Origin: a virus
DNA: 60,857 nucleotides
Direction: 5' to 3' (one strand)
Virus record (IMG/VR): IMGVR_UViG_3300041406_000131
Coordinates: 1 to 60,857 of that record
Shown piece after piece: positions 48,301 to 55,788 of this stretch. The notes under the pieces were generated by a model. That model saw only the letters and a list, made by a program, of their open reading frames with translations. It was not told the DNA's origin and ran no database searches. The stretch's first letter is position 1; the number at the start of each line of letters is the position of its first letter. The position numbers and the translations under genes are program-made.

Positions 48301-49172
48301 CCGACAGCCACCTCCTCATCCTTGACGGTGTGCAGGTCCGGGCGGGCGGCTGCCTCGCGCAGGCGGGCGGCGCGGGGCTGCCCGATGCCGAACTCGGCGC
48401 GCATCCACGGCACCTTGGGCAGATCGCCCGTCTGTGGGTCGCGGGCTGCCCGCAGGCGGGCGATCAGGTCGAGGTCCTCGTCGGACAGGCGGGCGGCGGG
48501 CGTGCCTGGTCGGGCTGCCTGGCGGGCGGGCAGCTTCGGGCGGGCAGATGTGGCCGGGCGGAGGACCGGGCGGGCGGTGCGGGCGGGCGGTTCGGGGGCC
48601 GTCTCGCCCGGCGTGCTTTGGGGGGTCGCGGGCGAGACGGCATGCGGCTCGTCGCCTGCCCGCGGGGGGATCGGCGGGCGACGGGCGGAGTCGGTGTGGG
48701 CGGGTAGTGCGGGCGACTCGTCGACAGCTGCCTGGGCGGTGTCGGCAGCGGTGCGGGCGGCCCGCCCGAGGGAGACGAGTGCGAAGCCGGAGATGAGCAT
48801 CAGGCCGTCAACGACGAGCGGGCCGACGATCGCCTGATGCTGGTCGTAGCCCCAGGCGATCAACACCTCGTAGATGTGGCCGTAGGAGATGGTGGCGGAG
48901 CCGAGGGCGACGGCGACGATGCCCGCGGTGCGGACGAGGCGCCATCCCCAGCCGTCCGGCCAGGACACGCGGGAGAGGACCTCGACGCTGACGATGAGGG
49001 TGAGGGGCCAGACGATGGCGGCGGCCTGGGAGGCGACGCTGGGGACGGTGCTGTGCAGCCACGCGGACTGGAGGTTGAAGCCGACCGAGACGGCCGAGCC
49101 GAGGCCGAAGCCTGCGAGTGCCCACCAGAAGCCTGGTGCTCGAGGTGGCTTGATGTGGCTGGCGGTGTTCAC
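48297..49172 (-). CDS. DUF2637-type membrane protein (Spd-like)
   Basis: 291 residues from GTG 49172 with GGGAG upstream. Four helices (about 15-33, 47-67, 80-98, 113-135). The sequence ISYGHIYEVLIAWGYD ... PLVVDGLMLISGF is the signature of DUF2637 proteins, which are found mainly in Streptomyces plasmids and AICEs close to tra/spd genes. The C-terminus (140-291) is disordered, then a winged-helix-like piece near 230-280 (SDEDLDLIARLRAARDPQTG). Confidence 0.85.
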   Translation of the reverse strand: MNTASHIKPPRAPGFWWALAGFGLGSAVSVGFNLQSAWLHSTVPSVASQAAAIVWPLTLIVSVEVLSRVSWPDGWGWRLVRTAGIVAVALGSATISYGHIYEVLIAWGYDQHQAIVGPLVVDGLMLISGFALVSLGRAARTAADTAQAAVDESPALPAHTDSARRPPIPPRAGDEPHAVSPATPQSTPGETAPEPPARTARPVLRPATSARPKLPARQAARPGTPAARLSDEDLDLIARLRAARDPQTGDLPKVPWMRAEFGIGQPRAARLREAAARPDLHTVKDEEVAVG

Positions 49173-49223
49173 GGTCGGGTTCTCCCTTGGTTCAGGCGAG
49201 GCGGGCGAGCTGGTCGGCGCCGA

Positions 49224-49496
49224 TCAAAGAGCGTCGCCGTCGCGGGGCACGACCCGGCCCGGGGCGGTCTTGACGGGCAACGGCGTGCGACCGGCGGTCT
49301 TGGCTGCCTCGGCGTGGATGGTGGCGGCGTGGAGCAGCTGGTCGGCGTTGTTGCTGTTGGTGGCGGCGGCGAGCAGGCGGCGCATTGCGGCGAGGTGGGC
49401 GGCGGCCGTGAACGGCTCCTCGACGAAAACGCGGTCGGCGTCCGGGTTGGTCGGGTGGGACGGGTCGATGGGTTTGCCGGTCAGCAGGTTGATCAT
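49224..49496 (-). CDS. Small protein of the transfer-like operon, function unknown
   Basis: 90 residues from ATG 49496. Starts INLLTGKPIDPSHPTNPDAD; middle helices EPFTAAAHLAAMRRLLAAAT. No membrane segment. Part of the minus-strand operon. Confidence 0.62.
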   Translation of the reverse strand: MINLLTGKPIDPSHPTNPDADRVFVEEPFTAAAHLAAMRRLLAAATNSNNADQLLHAATIHAEAAKTAGRTPLPVKTAPGRVVPRDGDAL

Positions 49497-49542
49497 CGGG
49501 TTCCCCTCGTGTTCTTCAGGTCCAGTGGTGGTGATCCGCTGG

Positions 49543-49641
49543 TCAGGCCGGGATGGTGAGCTGGTCGGTCATGACGAGCACGACCAGGCACAGCAGCGCC
49601 AACACCAGTGCGACCAGTGCGTTGATCAGGTGCGGGCTCAT
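49543..49641 (-). CDS. Very small membrane protein (32 aa)
   Basis: ATG 49641, overlapping the HTH gene's stop. Nearly the whole chain is one hydrophobic helix (LINALVALVLALLCLVVLVM). Such small hydrophobic genes are typical of spd loci in actinomycete plasmids. Confidence 0.55.
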   Translation of the reverse strand: MSPHLINALVALVLALLCLVVLVMTDQLTIPA

Positions 49642-49859
49642 CGCAGGACGTCGTCGTCGCTCGGGAGCGCACCGGTGCGCTTCAAGTAGGCGATCCACGC
49701 AGACCGCGGGATGCGGTGCTGGCGGCCGTCCCGGTAGGCGCCTGGGAAGGCCCCTTCCGCGATGCGGCGGATCACGGTCTGTTGGCTGACGCGCAACTCC
49801 CCCGCTGCCTCGCTGGTCGTGACGAAGGGCTCGATAAGCCCGGTGGTCTGCTCAGACAC
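49638..49859 (-). CDS. Excisionase-like HTH protein
   Basis: 73 residues from ATG 49859. MerR/excisionase helix-turn-helix: FVTTSEAAGELRVSQQTVIR and a wing GAYRDGRQHRIPRSAWIAYL. It is the first gene of the minus block after the GntR operator pair. In AICEs a comparable gene is xis; here it may also regulate. Confidence 0.8.
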   Translation of the reverse strand: MSEQTTGLIEPFVTTSEAAGELRVSQQTVIRRIAEGAFPGAYRDGRQHRIPRSAWIAYLKRTGALPSDDDVLR

Positions 49860-49897
49860 TGAGCCCTCCTGTCTCCCGCATCTGCGTTAGCAGCCAA

Positions 49898-49911
49898 CTT
49901 GGATATACAAG
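49898..49911. promoter_or_regulatory. GntR operator candidate (CTTG-N6-CAAG)
   Basis: CTTGGATATACAAG, a near-perfect palindrome, 39 bases upstream of the HTH gene start. Matches the site by the gntR gene. Confidence 0.68.
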
Positions 49912-49929
49912 CGACCGTAGCGACGACGA

Positions 49930-49943
49930 CATGGATATGCAAG
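49930..49943. promoter_or_regulatory. Second GntR operator candidate
   Basis: CATGGATATGCAAG, 32 bp from the first (about three helical turns), sharing GGATATRCAAGCG. Together they could bind two dimers side by side. Confidence 0.6.
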
Positions 49944-49981
49944 CGAGCCAAACGAGCGCTATGAGCGACACGAGCGCCAAA

Positions 49982-50746
49982 TCAGGGAACGTCGATCACG
50001 TACCGGAACGCGAAACGGTCTGTGGGGACGAGCGAATCGAGGACCTCCAGGACCTCACCGTTCGAGTCGTAGGCCGTGCGGAGGACCCGGACGACGGGCA
50101 CGCCCTCGGGGATGGCCAGCGCTTCGGACTCAGCGGGCGCGGGCAGGCGGACTTCCAGGTCCTCGATAAACCGTGTGACGCGCCGGCGGATCGGCCCGTC
50201 CGGGTCCTCGATCAAGCCGTGCACGCCGCCCCGGATGCGACGGTCCTCCGCGACAGCGGTGCCGCGGAACAGGCTGGCTGGGTAGTAGCCGTCGCAGAAC
50301 TGCATCGGCTCGTCGTCGACGACGAACAGCCGCTTGCGGACGATGACGAGCGTGTGCGCTGGTACGCCGAGACGTTCGGCGATGTCGGCTGGCGCTGCTG
50401 TCTCGGTAACCGCCAGGAGCTGCTGCTTCGCCGTGCGGCCCTGGCTTGCGGCTTCCGCGTTGAAGTTGCTCATTCCGCTGCCGCGGTGGGCACGCCAGTT
50501 CGAGCCGGTGAGCAGCATCTTGAGGTGCGGGCGGGGACGGACGAAGGCTCCGCGGCCTTGCTCTGAGATCACGAGGCCCTCAGCCCTGAGCAGGGCGATG
50601 GCCTTGCGCACGGTGGTGCGTGTGGTCGTGTGCTGCTGGGCGAGCTCGTTTTCCGATGGCAGTCGCTCACCGGGCTCCAGCCTGCCGTCGCGGATCTCGC
50701 GTCGAAGCGTGTCCGCGATGCGTCGGAACGGCGGTGTCGAGTTCAT
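49982..50746 (-). CDS. GntR-family (HutC/UTRA) regulator, KorSA-like
   Basis: 254 residues from ATG 50746. Winged helix at 5-70 (FRRIADTLRREIRDGRLEPG, then LPSENELAQQHTTTRTTVRK ... EGLVISEQGRGAFV). UTRA ligand domain at 100-250 (LVIVRKRLFVVDDEPMQFCD). Regulators of this type (KorSA, KorA) repress transfer genes in Streptomyces plasmids and AICEs. Its own operator lies 15 bases upstream of the start, so it is probably autoregulated. Confidence 0.9.
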   Translation of the reverse strand: MNSTPPFRRIADTLRREIRDGRLEPGERLPSENELAQQHTTTRTTVRKAIALLRAEGLVISEQGRGAFVRPRPHLKMLLTGSNWRAHRGSGMSNFNAEAASQGRTAKQQLLAVTETAAPADIAERLGVPAHTLVIVRKRLFVVDDEPMQFCDGYYPASLFRGTAVAEDRRIRGGVHGLIEDPDGPIRRRVTRFIEDLEVRLPAPAESEALAIPEGVPVVRVLRTAYDSNGEVLEVLDSLVPTDRFAFRYVIDVP

Positions 50747-50760
50747 TCGGCGGGCTCCCT

Positions 50761-50774
50761 CTTGCGTATGCAAG
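50761..50774. promoter_or_regulatory. GntR operator candidate at its own promoter
   Basis: CTTGCGTATGCAAG, palindrome CTTGC-N4-GCAAG, between gntR and the PPOX gene. Consensus with the other two sites is C(T/A)TG(C/G)(G/A)TAT(G/A)CAAG. Confidence 0.72.
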
Positions 50775-50797
50775 CAGGGTAACCACCATCGGGCCAC

Positions 50798-51217
50798 TCA
50801 GGGTGTGAACGTCCAGCCACGCCAGGCCTGTACCTCGACGCAGACCACCGGACCATCTGGAACGTTCTCCCGGTACTGGAGGTACTTGTCGCACAGCCAC
50901 TCGATCGGCTGGCGCCGCTCGTCGGCGTCGTGGAGTACTCGTGCGATGCCGTCGGCGCGGACCCACCAGAGCCGCGACCAGTCGTCGTCGTACTCATCTG
51001 CGAGCAGCGCCACCTGGGGGTTTTCTGCGATGTTGCGTAGCCGCTTCAAGCTTGTCGAGGTCTTCGGCTTGTGATCGACGGCGAACACGACCACGTCGCC
51101 GCGAACCGCGAAGGTGACTGGCACGAGGTGGGGTTTCGCCGTCGCGTCGGCGGTCGCCAGGTGTGCGACTCGTGCGGCGGCGAACCGCTGCCGTGCTTCC
51201 TCCTGTGAGAGTGCCAC
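50798..51217 (-). CDS. PPOX-class, probably F420-dependent oxidoreductase
   Basis: 139 residues from GTG 51217. Pyridoxamine-oxidase split-barrel: ARVAHLATADATAKPHLVPV, then FAVDHKPKTSTSLKRLRNIA, a K-P-K segment typical of the F420 subgroup, and ALLADEYDDDWSRLWWVRAD. The C-terminus ends WRGWTFTP, as in this subfamily. F420 enzymes reduce a range of compounds in actinobacteria. As cargo beside gntR it may serve the lysogen. Confidence 0.85.
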   Translation of the reverse strand: MALSQEEARQRFAAARVAHLATADATAKPHLVPVTFAVRGDVVVFAVDHKPKTSTSLKRLRNIAENPQVALLADEYDDDWSRLWWVRADGIARVLHDADERRQPIEWLCDKYLQYRENVPDGPVVCVEVQAWRGWTFTP

Positions 51218-51400
51218 CCACGCAACCTAACGGACGGGTTGTTGACATGCATCCGAGTCGTGTCCATTCTCGCATTCGTCGTGCTCATTTTGGATTAGGT
51301 AACAACGCGTGCAGACACATGCGGATGGAATAGAACTTACGTGCGAAAGGACCTATATTCCGCAGATCAACTAGCCAACCCCACGCCGCAGGGGAGAACC
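51218..51400. promoter_or_regulatory. Divergent promoter region
   Basis: TTGACA at 51244-51249 and CATTCT at 51267-51272 are 17 bp apart, giving a rightward promoter candidate; TATATT at 51354-51359 is a second -10-like site. The region is A/T-richer than its surroundings and separates the minus block from the packaging genes. Confidence 0.45.
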
Positions 51401-51589
51401 ATGGCTGAGCTGCACGAACCCGACAGAGACCCCTCGATCGACGAACTGCTCCACGATCCGGCGTTCGAAGAAGTCGTCGCCGTGCTCGTCGATCGACGCG
51501 CCGGAGAAATCCGGGCACACCACGCTGACCTGCTCACGGCCGCCGGGCACGTCGAGGCCGCCGAATTCCTCCGAAACCTCGACGAGTGA
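51401..51589 (+). CDS. Small protein, function unknown
   Basis: 62 residues from ATG 51401 after AGGGGAG. Acidic and helical (SIDELLHDPAFEEVVAVLVD; AAGHVEAAEFLRNLDE). First gene of the late + operon. Confidence 0.62.
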   Translation: MAELHEPDRDPSIDELLHDPAFEEVVAVLVDRRAGEIRAHHADLLTAAGHVEAAEFLRNLDE

Positions 51590-51593
51590 CGCC

Positions 51594-52271
51594 ATGGCCA
51601 CGACACCATGCCGCGTCTGCGACCGCGAGTCCACCGCACTGCGCTGGGCCTGCCTAGCCTGCGTCACCGACACCCGACGCAGGCTCGACGAGATCCAAGA
51701 CCACGTCATCATCATCGGCACCGTCGGCCTCATCCCCTCCCGCGGCGCCCTCGACGGCCTCCCCCGCGCCGGCGGCTACGGCCCGCGCGAACCCCTCAAC
51801 CTCGACAAGCTCGTCGCGCTCGACTACCGCAGCCACATCGACGGCACCGGCACAGACGACGACCCGCACGAGGCGACGCTGTCGATCCTGCGCAGCCTGC
51901 ACCAGCTCGCCGCCTACGTGTACCAGCAGCGACTCGACTGTGGTTTCCCGGACACCGCGCCGCGAGGCACGGTTCCGAGCCTGGCGGTCTACCTGCGGGT
52001 TCAGGCCGAGTGGTGTTCACATCAGACGTGGGGCGACAAGTTCGTCGAGGTCGTGCGGCAGTTGCACGGGCAGACCCGCCGGCAGGCGCATGATGCGCCT
52101 CCGACGGCGCTTGGTCCGTGCATCACGCCTGGTTGTGGCGGCATGGTGTGGCCGACCGAGTACGGCGGCCGGTGCAGTCAGCCCTGTCTGGAGGGTCAGC
52201 GCCGCGCCTATTCCGGCCTCGACCTGCAGCGGCTGGCTGAGCAGAAGGCTCGTCATGAGCGCCGCGCCTGA
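51594..52271 (+). CDS. Zinc-ribbon protein, conserved in actinophages, function unknown
   Basis: 225 residues. N-terminal CRVCDRESTALRWACLACVT (two C-x2-C), middle helical domain (LSILRSLHQLAAYVYQQRLD), C-terminal GPCITPGCGGMVWPTEYGGR with a later C-x3-C set: a second ribbon. Located before terminase, so a role in transcription or packaging control is possible. Confidence 0.68.
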   Translation: MATTPCRVCDRESTALRWACLACVTDTRRRLDEIQDHVIIIGTVGLIPSRGALDGLPRAGGYGPREPLNLDKLVALDYRSHIDGTGTDDDPHEATLSILRSLHQLAAYVYQQRLDCGFPDTAPRGTVPSLAVYLRVQAEWCSHQTWGDKFVEVVRQLHGQTRRQAHDAPPTALGPCITPGCGGMVWPTEYGGRCSQPCLEGQRRAYSGLDLQRLAEQKARHERRA

Positions 52272-52623
52272 TCGGCTCCCGACCAGCCTTACAGGCCTTC
52301 AACTGAGGCTGGTCGAGTTCTTGCGGGACATCGCGAACAGCCCCAATAACGCGGTGTTCGTCATCGTCACCGACAACCTTGAACACACGTACCAGGACGT
52401 CGTGGAGCCGATGCGTGAGATCGCTGGCCAAGGGCTGTGCCTCAGCCCTCGGCGCCGCGAGCTGACGGTGTTCGGACGCCGGATGTTTATCGTGATCGAG
52501 GACCACCAGCTCCGCGGCTTCGGCGCCCACGGCATCTGGGTCCACGGGTTTCCTCGCAAGATGCCGCTTGTGGACGGCTACCTGGAAGCTCGCCTCGTTC
52601 CTGGTGGGCGGATGTATGGGTGA
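52255..52623 (+). CDS. Phage protein, function unknown
   Basis: 122 residues from ATG 52255, overlapping the zinc-ribbon gene by 17 bases. Alpha/beta (NNAVFVIVTDNLEHTYQDVV, RRMFIVIEDHQLRGFGAHGI). Not recognised. Confidence 0.6.
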   Translation: MSAAPDRLPTSLTGLQLRLVEFLRDIANSPNNAVFVIVTDNLEHTYQDVVEPMREIAGQGLCLSPRRRELTVFGRRMFIVIEDHQLRGFGAHGIWVHGFPRKMPLVDGYLEARLVPGGRMYG

Positions 52624-52834
52624 CCGTCTGCCTTTGGACTTGGTGATGCTCGCGCTCCAGCAGGAGTTTGAGCGCACTGGGGACGCCAAGTTCGACGTGT
52701 CGCCTGGTGCGGTGCGGAACTGGAAGTACCGGAACCTGATCTCCAAGGGGGTCGGCTACGACCTCGGTGAGATCACCCGCTACCTCGACGCGCGGAGCGA
52801 CCACCCTGGCGACCACTTACGCGAGTCTGCTTGA
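52616..52834 (+). CDS. Small HTH-like protein, function unknown
   Basis: 72 residues from ATG 52616. The middle (SPGAVRNWKYRNLISKGVGY, DLGEITRYLDAR) resembles a MerR-type or phage HTH with a wing. Upstream of terminase; may regulate late genes. Confidence 0.62.
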   Translation: MGDRLPLDLVMLALQQEFERTGDAKFDVSPGAVRNWKYRNLISKGVGYDLGEITRYLDARSDHPGDHLRESA

Positions 52835-53044
52835 CCGCAGGTCACAGGCTGTGTGACGCTTTCGCCAGGCAGAGCTGTGTCCACTCCGGCTCAACACCCG
52901 TGATCGACCTTCTCTGACCGCCACCGAGGCCCAGCGTCATATCGCGGGCGTGGGACTCGCCAAGGAATCTTCATCAAGAAGGGCCCGCGAGGCCCTGTCC
53001 ACAGTGATGAAAGGTGCCCGCCCGCCAGGGCCTGGCACCACCAC

Positions 53045-53079
53045 GAGACCCCAGTCGCAGACCAGGCGGCTGGGGTCTC
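53045..53079 (+). terminator. Hairpin terminator upstream of the terminase genes
   Basis: GAGACCCCAG (53045-53054) pairs perfectly with CTGGGGTCTC (53070-53079); loop 15 bases. Ends transcription of the three small genes upstream. Confidence 0.72.
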
Positions 53080-53087
53080 ATGCATCT

Positions 53088-53204
53088 GGCCCCCGTAGTG
53101 CTCAACCAGGAAGAGCCGGACCGCTACGCAGACCGCTGAGCGAAGAGCCTCGACAGCGCGAGCGCACGTCTGAGTGCAGGTTCAAATCCTGTCGGGGGCC
53201 ACCA
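53088..53204 (+). other. tRNA-like element, probably degenerate
   Basis: 5' GCCCCCG-TA (53089-53097), GCTC...GAGC pair as a D-arm, and at the end GCAGG-TTCAAAT-CCTGT followed by CGGGGGC and ACCA (to 53204). Acceptor and T-arm pair well. But the total of about 116 nt is too long even for a type II tRNA, and I find no regular anticodon arm. It may be a decayed tRNA or a tRNA with an insertion. Confidence 0.4.
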
Positions 53205-53300
53205 GACCCTGCAGGGGTGCGGGAGCAGGTCGCAGCCGCCACACGAGCGGCGGCCAGGGATGGCGGCTGCGACCACCCAATCCACGAGCGGGGGTGCGCC

Positions 53301-53828
53301 GTGGGCAACGAATGGACCGACGACGACACCGTCCGCCTGCACCAGCTGCACGCACAAGGCATGTCCCGCAACGACATCGCCCGCGAGATGAACCGCTCCG
53401 GATCGACCATCAGCAGGCACGCCGCAGACGAAGGCCTCTCCTTCGAACGCGGCCCAGAAGTCGCCGCCGCCACCGAGGCCATGCGCGCCGACGCCAAGAG
53501 CCGCCGCGCGCAGATGATGCTCAAACTGCTGGAGGACGCCGACAAACTCCGGCTCCAACTCTTCGCGCCGACAACGATCCACAGCTTCGGCGGCAAGGAC
53601 CACACCTACAACAGCCACGACGTGCAGCAGCCGCTGTTCAAAGACCAGCGCGACATCATGAACGCCTGCTCCGTGGCGCTCAACGCCTCCATGCGGCTCG
53701 ACCACCACGACACCGACGGCGGCGCCGAGGGTGCCCGCAGCATGGTGTCCCAGCTGTTCGCCGGCCTCAAGGCCGTGGCGGACGAGCTCGACGACGAAGG
53801 CGTCCCCGATGATGCCTCCGACGATTGA
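53301..53828 (+). CDS. terS: Terminase small subunit
   Basis: 175 residues from GTG 53301. Residues 4-50 hold a helix-turn-helix (DTVRLHQLHAQGMSRNDIAR, then NRSGSTISRHAADEGLSF). A long central helix follows (SRRAQMMLKLLEDADKLRLQ), then an acidic tail. It recognises the packaging site. It overlaps the large subunit start by 20 bases. Confidence 0.8.
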   Translation: MGNEWTDDDTVRLHQLHAQGMSRNDIAREMNRSGSTISRHAADEGLSFERGPEVAAATEAMRADAKSRRAQMMLKLLEDADKLRLQLFAPTTIHSFGGKDHTYNSHDVQQPLFKDQRDIMNACSVALNASMRLDHHDTDGGAEGARSMVSQLFAGLKAVADELDDEGVPDDASDD

Positions 53829-55074
53829 CCTCAAGCGCATCACGAAAATCCTGTCACCCAAGCAGATCCGCAGTGTCGTCCGCGCGCAGGAGACGCCGCA
53901 GATCGCGCTCTGGTCCGGCGCGGTGTCGTCCGGGAAGACGATCGCGAGCCTGCTCGCGTTCCTGATCGCGATCACCGTCGCACCGAGCCACGGCCTGATC
54001 GTGATCATGGGCAAGACGAAGGACACGATCGAACGGAACCTGATCGAGCCCCTGCAGTCCCCGCTGCTGTTCGGCCCGTTCGCCGCGTTCGTCCACCACA
54101 CGCGTGGCGCGAACACCGCCACGATCCTCGGCCGCACCGTGCACCTCATCGGCGCCAACGACATCCGCGCCGAAGACCGCATCCGAGGCATGACCATCGC
54201 CCTCGCCTACGTCGACGAGGCCACGCTGGTGCCGGTCGGGTTCTGGATGATGCTGCTGTCCCGGCTCCGCGTGCCCGGCGCAAAACTGTTCGCCACAACG
54301 AACCCCGACGGCCCTGGCCATTGGCTGCGGAAGAACTTCATCCTGAAGGCCGCCGCCGTCGGCATGAGGTTCTGGCACTTCGAGCTCGCCGACAACCCGT
54401 CGCTGGAGCCGGCGTACGTCGAGCGGCTGCACAAGCAGTACGTCGGCTTGTGGTTCCGGCGGTTCATCAAGGGCGAGTGGTGTCTGGCCGAGGGCGCGGT
54501 GTACGACGCCTGGTCCGACAAGATGATCGTGGACATCCTGCCCGCGATGACGCGGTGGATCGCGTTGGGCGTGGACTACGGCACGACGAATCCGTTCGCC
54601 GCTCTGCTGCTCGGCTTGGGCTCGGATAAGCGGCTGTATCTGGCGCACGAGTGGCGGTACGACAGCAAGGACTCTCGTCGGGCGTTGACGGACTCCGAGT
54701 ACAGCCAGCGGATCACGGGCTGGTTGTCCGGGCTCCGTGTGCATCCGGAGTGGACGATCGTCGACCCGTCCGCGAAGTCGTTCGTGACGCAGCTCTACCA
54801 CGACCGGCTGCTCACGCCGACGTTGGCGAACAACGCGGTGGTGGATGGGATCCGCACGGTGTCGTCGTTGATCGCGATGGACCAGTTCCGGGTGCACCGG
54901 TCGTGCAAGGGCTGGACCGATGAGATCGGCGGCTACAGCTGGGATCCGAAGAAGGCGGAGAAGGGCGAGGACGCCCCGATCAAGACCGAGGACCACTCGT
55001 TGGATGCGGGCCGGTACGCGATTCACACGACGGAAGCGATTTGGCGAGGCCAACTCTTGGAGGCAGCAGCATGA
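53809..55074 (+). CDS. terL: Terminase large subunit
   Basis: 421 residues from ATG 53809 (ATG 53812 also possible). Walker A GAVSSGKT (37-44), Walker B LAYVDEA (132-138), coupling motif TTNPDG (163-168). The nuclease domain has Asp256 (VDYGTT), Asp319 (TIVDPSAKS) and EDHSLDA (394-400). It resembles the PBSX/XtmB (Terminase_3/6) group, often headful packaging. It cuts and pumps DNA into the capsid. Confidence 0.95.
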   Translation: MMPPTIDLKRITKILSPKQIRSVVRAQETPQIALWSGAVSSGKTIASLLAFLIAITVAPSHGLIVIMGKTKDTIERNLIEPLQSPLLFGPFAAFVHHTRGANTATILGRTVHLIGANDIRAEDRIRGMTIALAYVDEATLVPVGFWMMLLSRLRVPGAKLFATTNPDGPGHWLRKNFILKAAAVGMRFWHFELADNPSLEPAYVERLHKQYVGLWFRRFIKGEWCLAEGAVYDAWSDKMIVDILPAMTRWIALGVDYGTTNPFAALLLGLGSDKRLYLAHEWRYDSKDSRRALTDSEYSQRITGWLSGLRVHPEWTIVDPSAKSFVTQLYHDRLLTPTLANNAVVDGIRTVSSLIAMDQFRVHRSCKGWTDEIGGYSWDPKKAEKGEDAPIKTEDHSLDAGRYAIHTTEAIWRGQLLEAAA

Positions 55075-55322
55075 TCACCACCCGCGCGAAGTTCACGTGC
55101 ATCAGCGAGACGCGCAGCTCCTACAACGCCGCTGACGGCGTCCGGACCTACGAGTTCCAGGCCGTGTACGACGACGACGTGCCGGAAGACCAGCGGTACG
55201 CCAAGTACACGCCGAGCGGCAGCCTGAAAATCACCGTGGACAACCCGAACGTCCAGTTCGAGCTGGGCCATCAGTACTACCTGGACTTCACGCCTGCAGC
55301 GGTCCCGGAGGCCTCGGCGTGA
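55071..55322 (+). CDS. Small protein between terminase and portal, function unknown
   Basis: 83 residues from ATG 55071, seven bases after TTGGAGG. Beta pattern throughout (TYEFQAVYDDDVPEDQRYAK; SLKITVDNPNVQFELGHQYY). Similar small genes lie at this site in other actinophages. Confidence 0.65.
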   Translation: MITTRAKFTCISETRSSYNAADGVRTYEFQAVYDDDVPEDQRYAKYTPSGSLKITVDNPNVQFELGHQYYLDFTPAAVPEASA

Positions 55323-55630
55323 GCCCCATGCAACTCAGCGAGATGCCACCGCCATACCCGCCCACAGTGGGTGCGACGGTGCACTACGTCAGCCGCGGCT
55401 CGCTCGACGGTAAGTTCCCGCCCACCTGCCGGGCCGCCACTGTCACCGAGGTCGACCCCACCGACCCGAACCGCGTCGGCCTCTGCGTCACCAACCCGAC
55501 TGGCCTGTTCTTCTACCCGCTCGCCGACGGCGGCAGCGTGCGCGAACAGCTCGGCGAACGCACCGTCGAAGGCAAGCCCGCACCGCCCACTGGCGGCACG
55601 TGGCACTGGGTGATCGGAGACTGCCTGTGA
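55319..55630 (+). CDS. Conserved actinophage protein, function unknown
   Basis: 103 residues from GTG 55319. The core VGATVHYVSRGS ... CRAATVTEVDPTDPNRVGLC with a late TWHWVIGDC is common in phages of actinobacteria near the portal gene. No role known to me. Confidence 0.68.
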   Translation: MSPMQLSEMPPPYPPTVGATVHYVSRGSLDGKFPPTCRAATVTEVDPTDPNRVGLCVTNPTGLFFYPLADGGSVREQLGERTVEGKPAPPTGGTWHWVIGDCL

Positions 55631-55788
55631 TCCAACGACGCAGGTTCGCCAATCAGGCCGAACTCGCCGTCCAGCTCAAGCCCTACGCGCCTGACGTGCC
55701 GGACGAGCACATCGAGCAGGTCCTCAACGGACTCGTCGAACTCGGCGTGTCCGTCGATCAACTGGTGCGCATCGAGGTCGACGAATGA
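55627..55788 (+). CDS. Small protein, function unknown (53 aa)
   Basis: GTG 55627 overlaps the previous stop. Charged and helical (DEHIEQVLNGLVELGVSVDQ). Coupled to both neighbours by 4-bp overlaps. Confidence 0.6.
   Translation: MIQRRRFANQAELAVQLKPYAPDVPDEHIEQVLNGLVELGVSVDQLVRIEVDE

Larger units (their letters stand above)
52835..53300. other. 466-bp gap before the small terminase gene
   Basis: No credible gene. It holds a 10-bp-stem terminator (53045-53079), a tRNA-like element (53088-53204) and a G-rich segment before the terminase start. A cos or pac site would be expected about here, but I cannot identify one. Confidence 0.6.
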
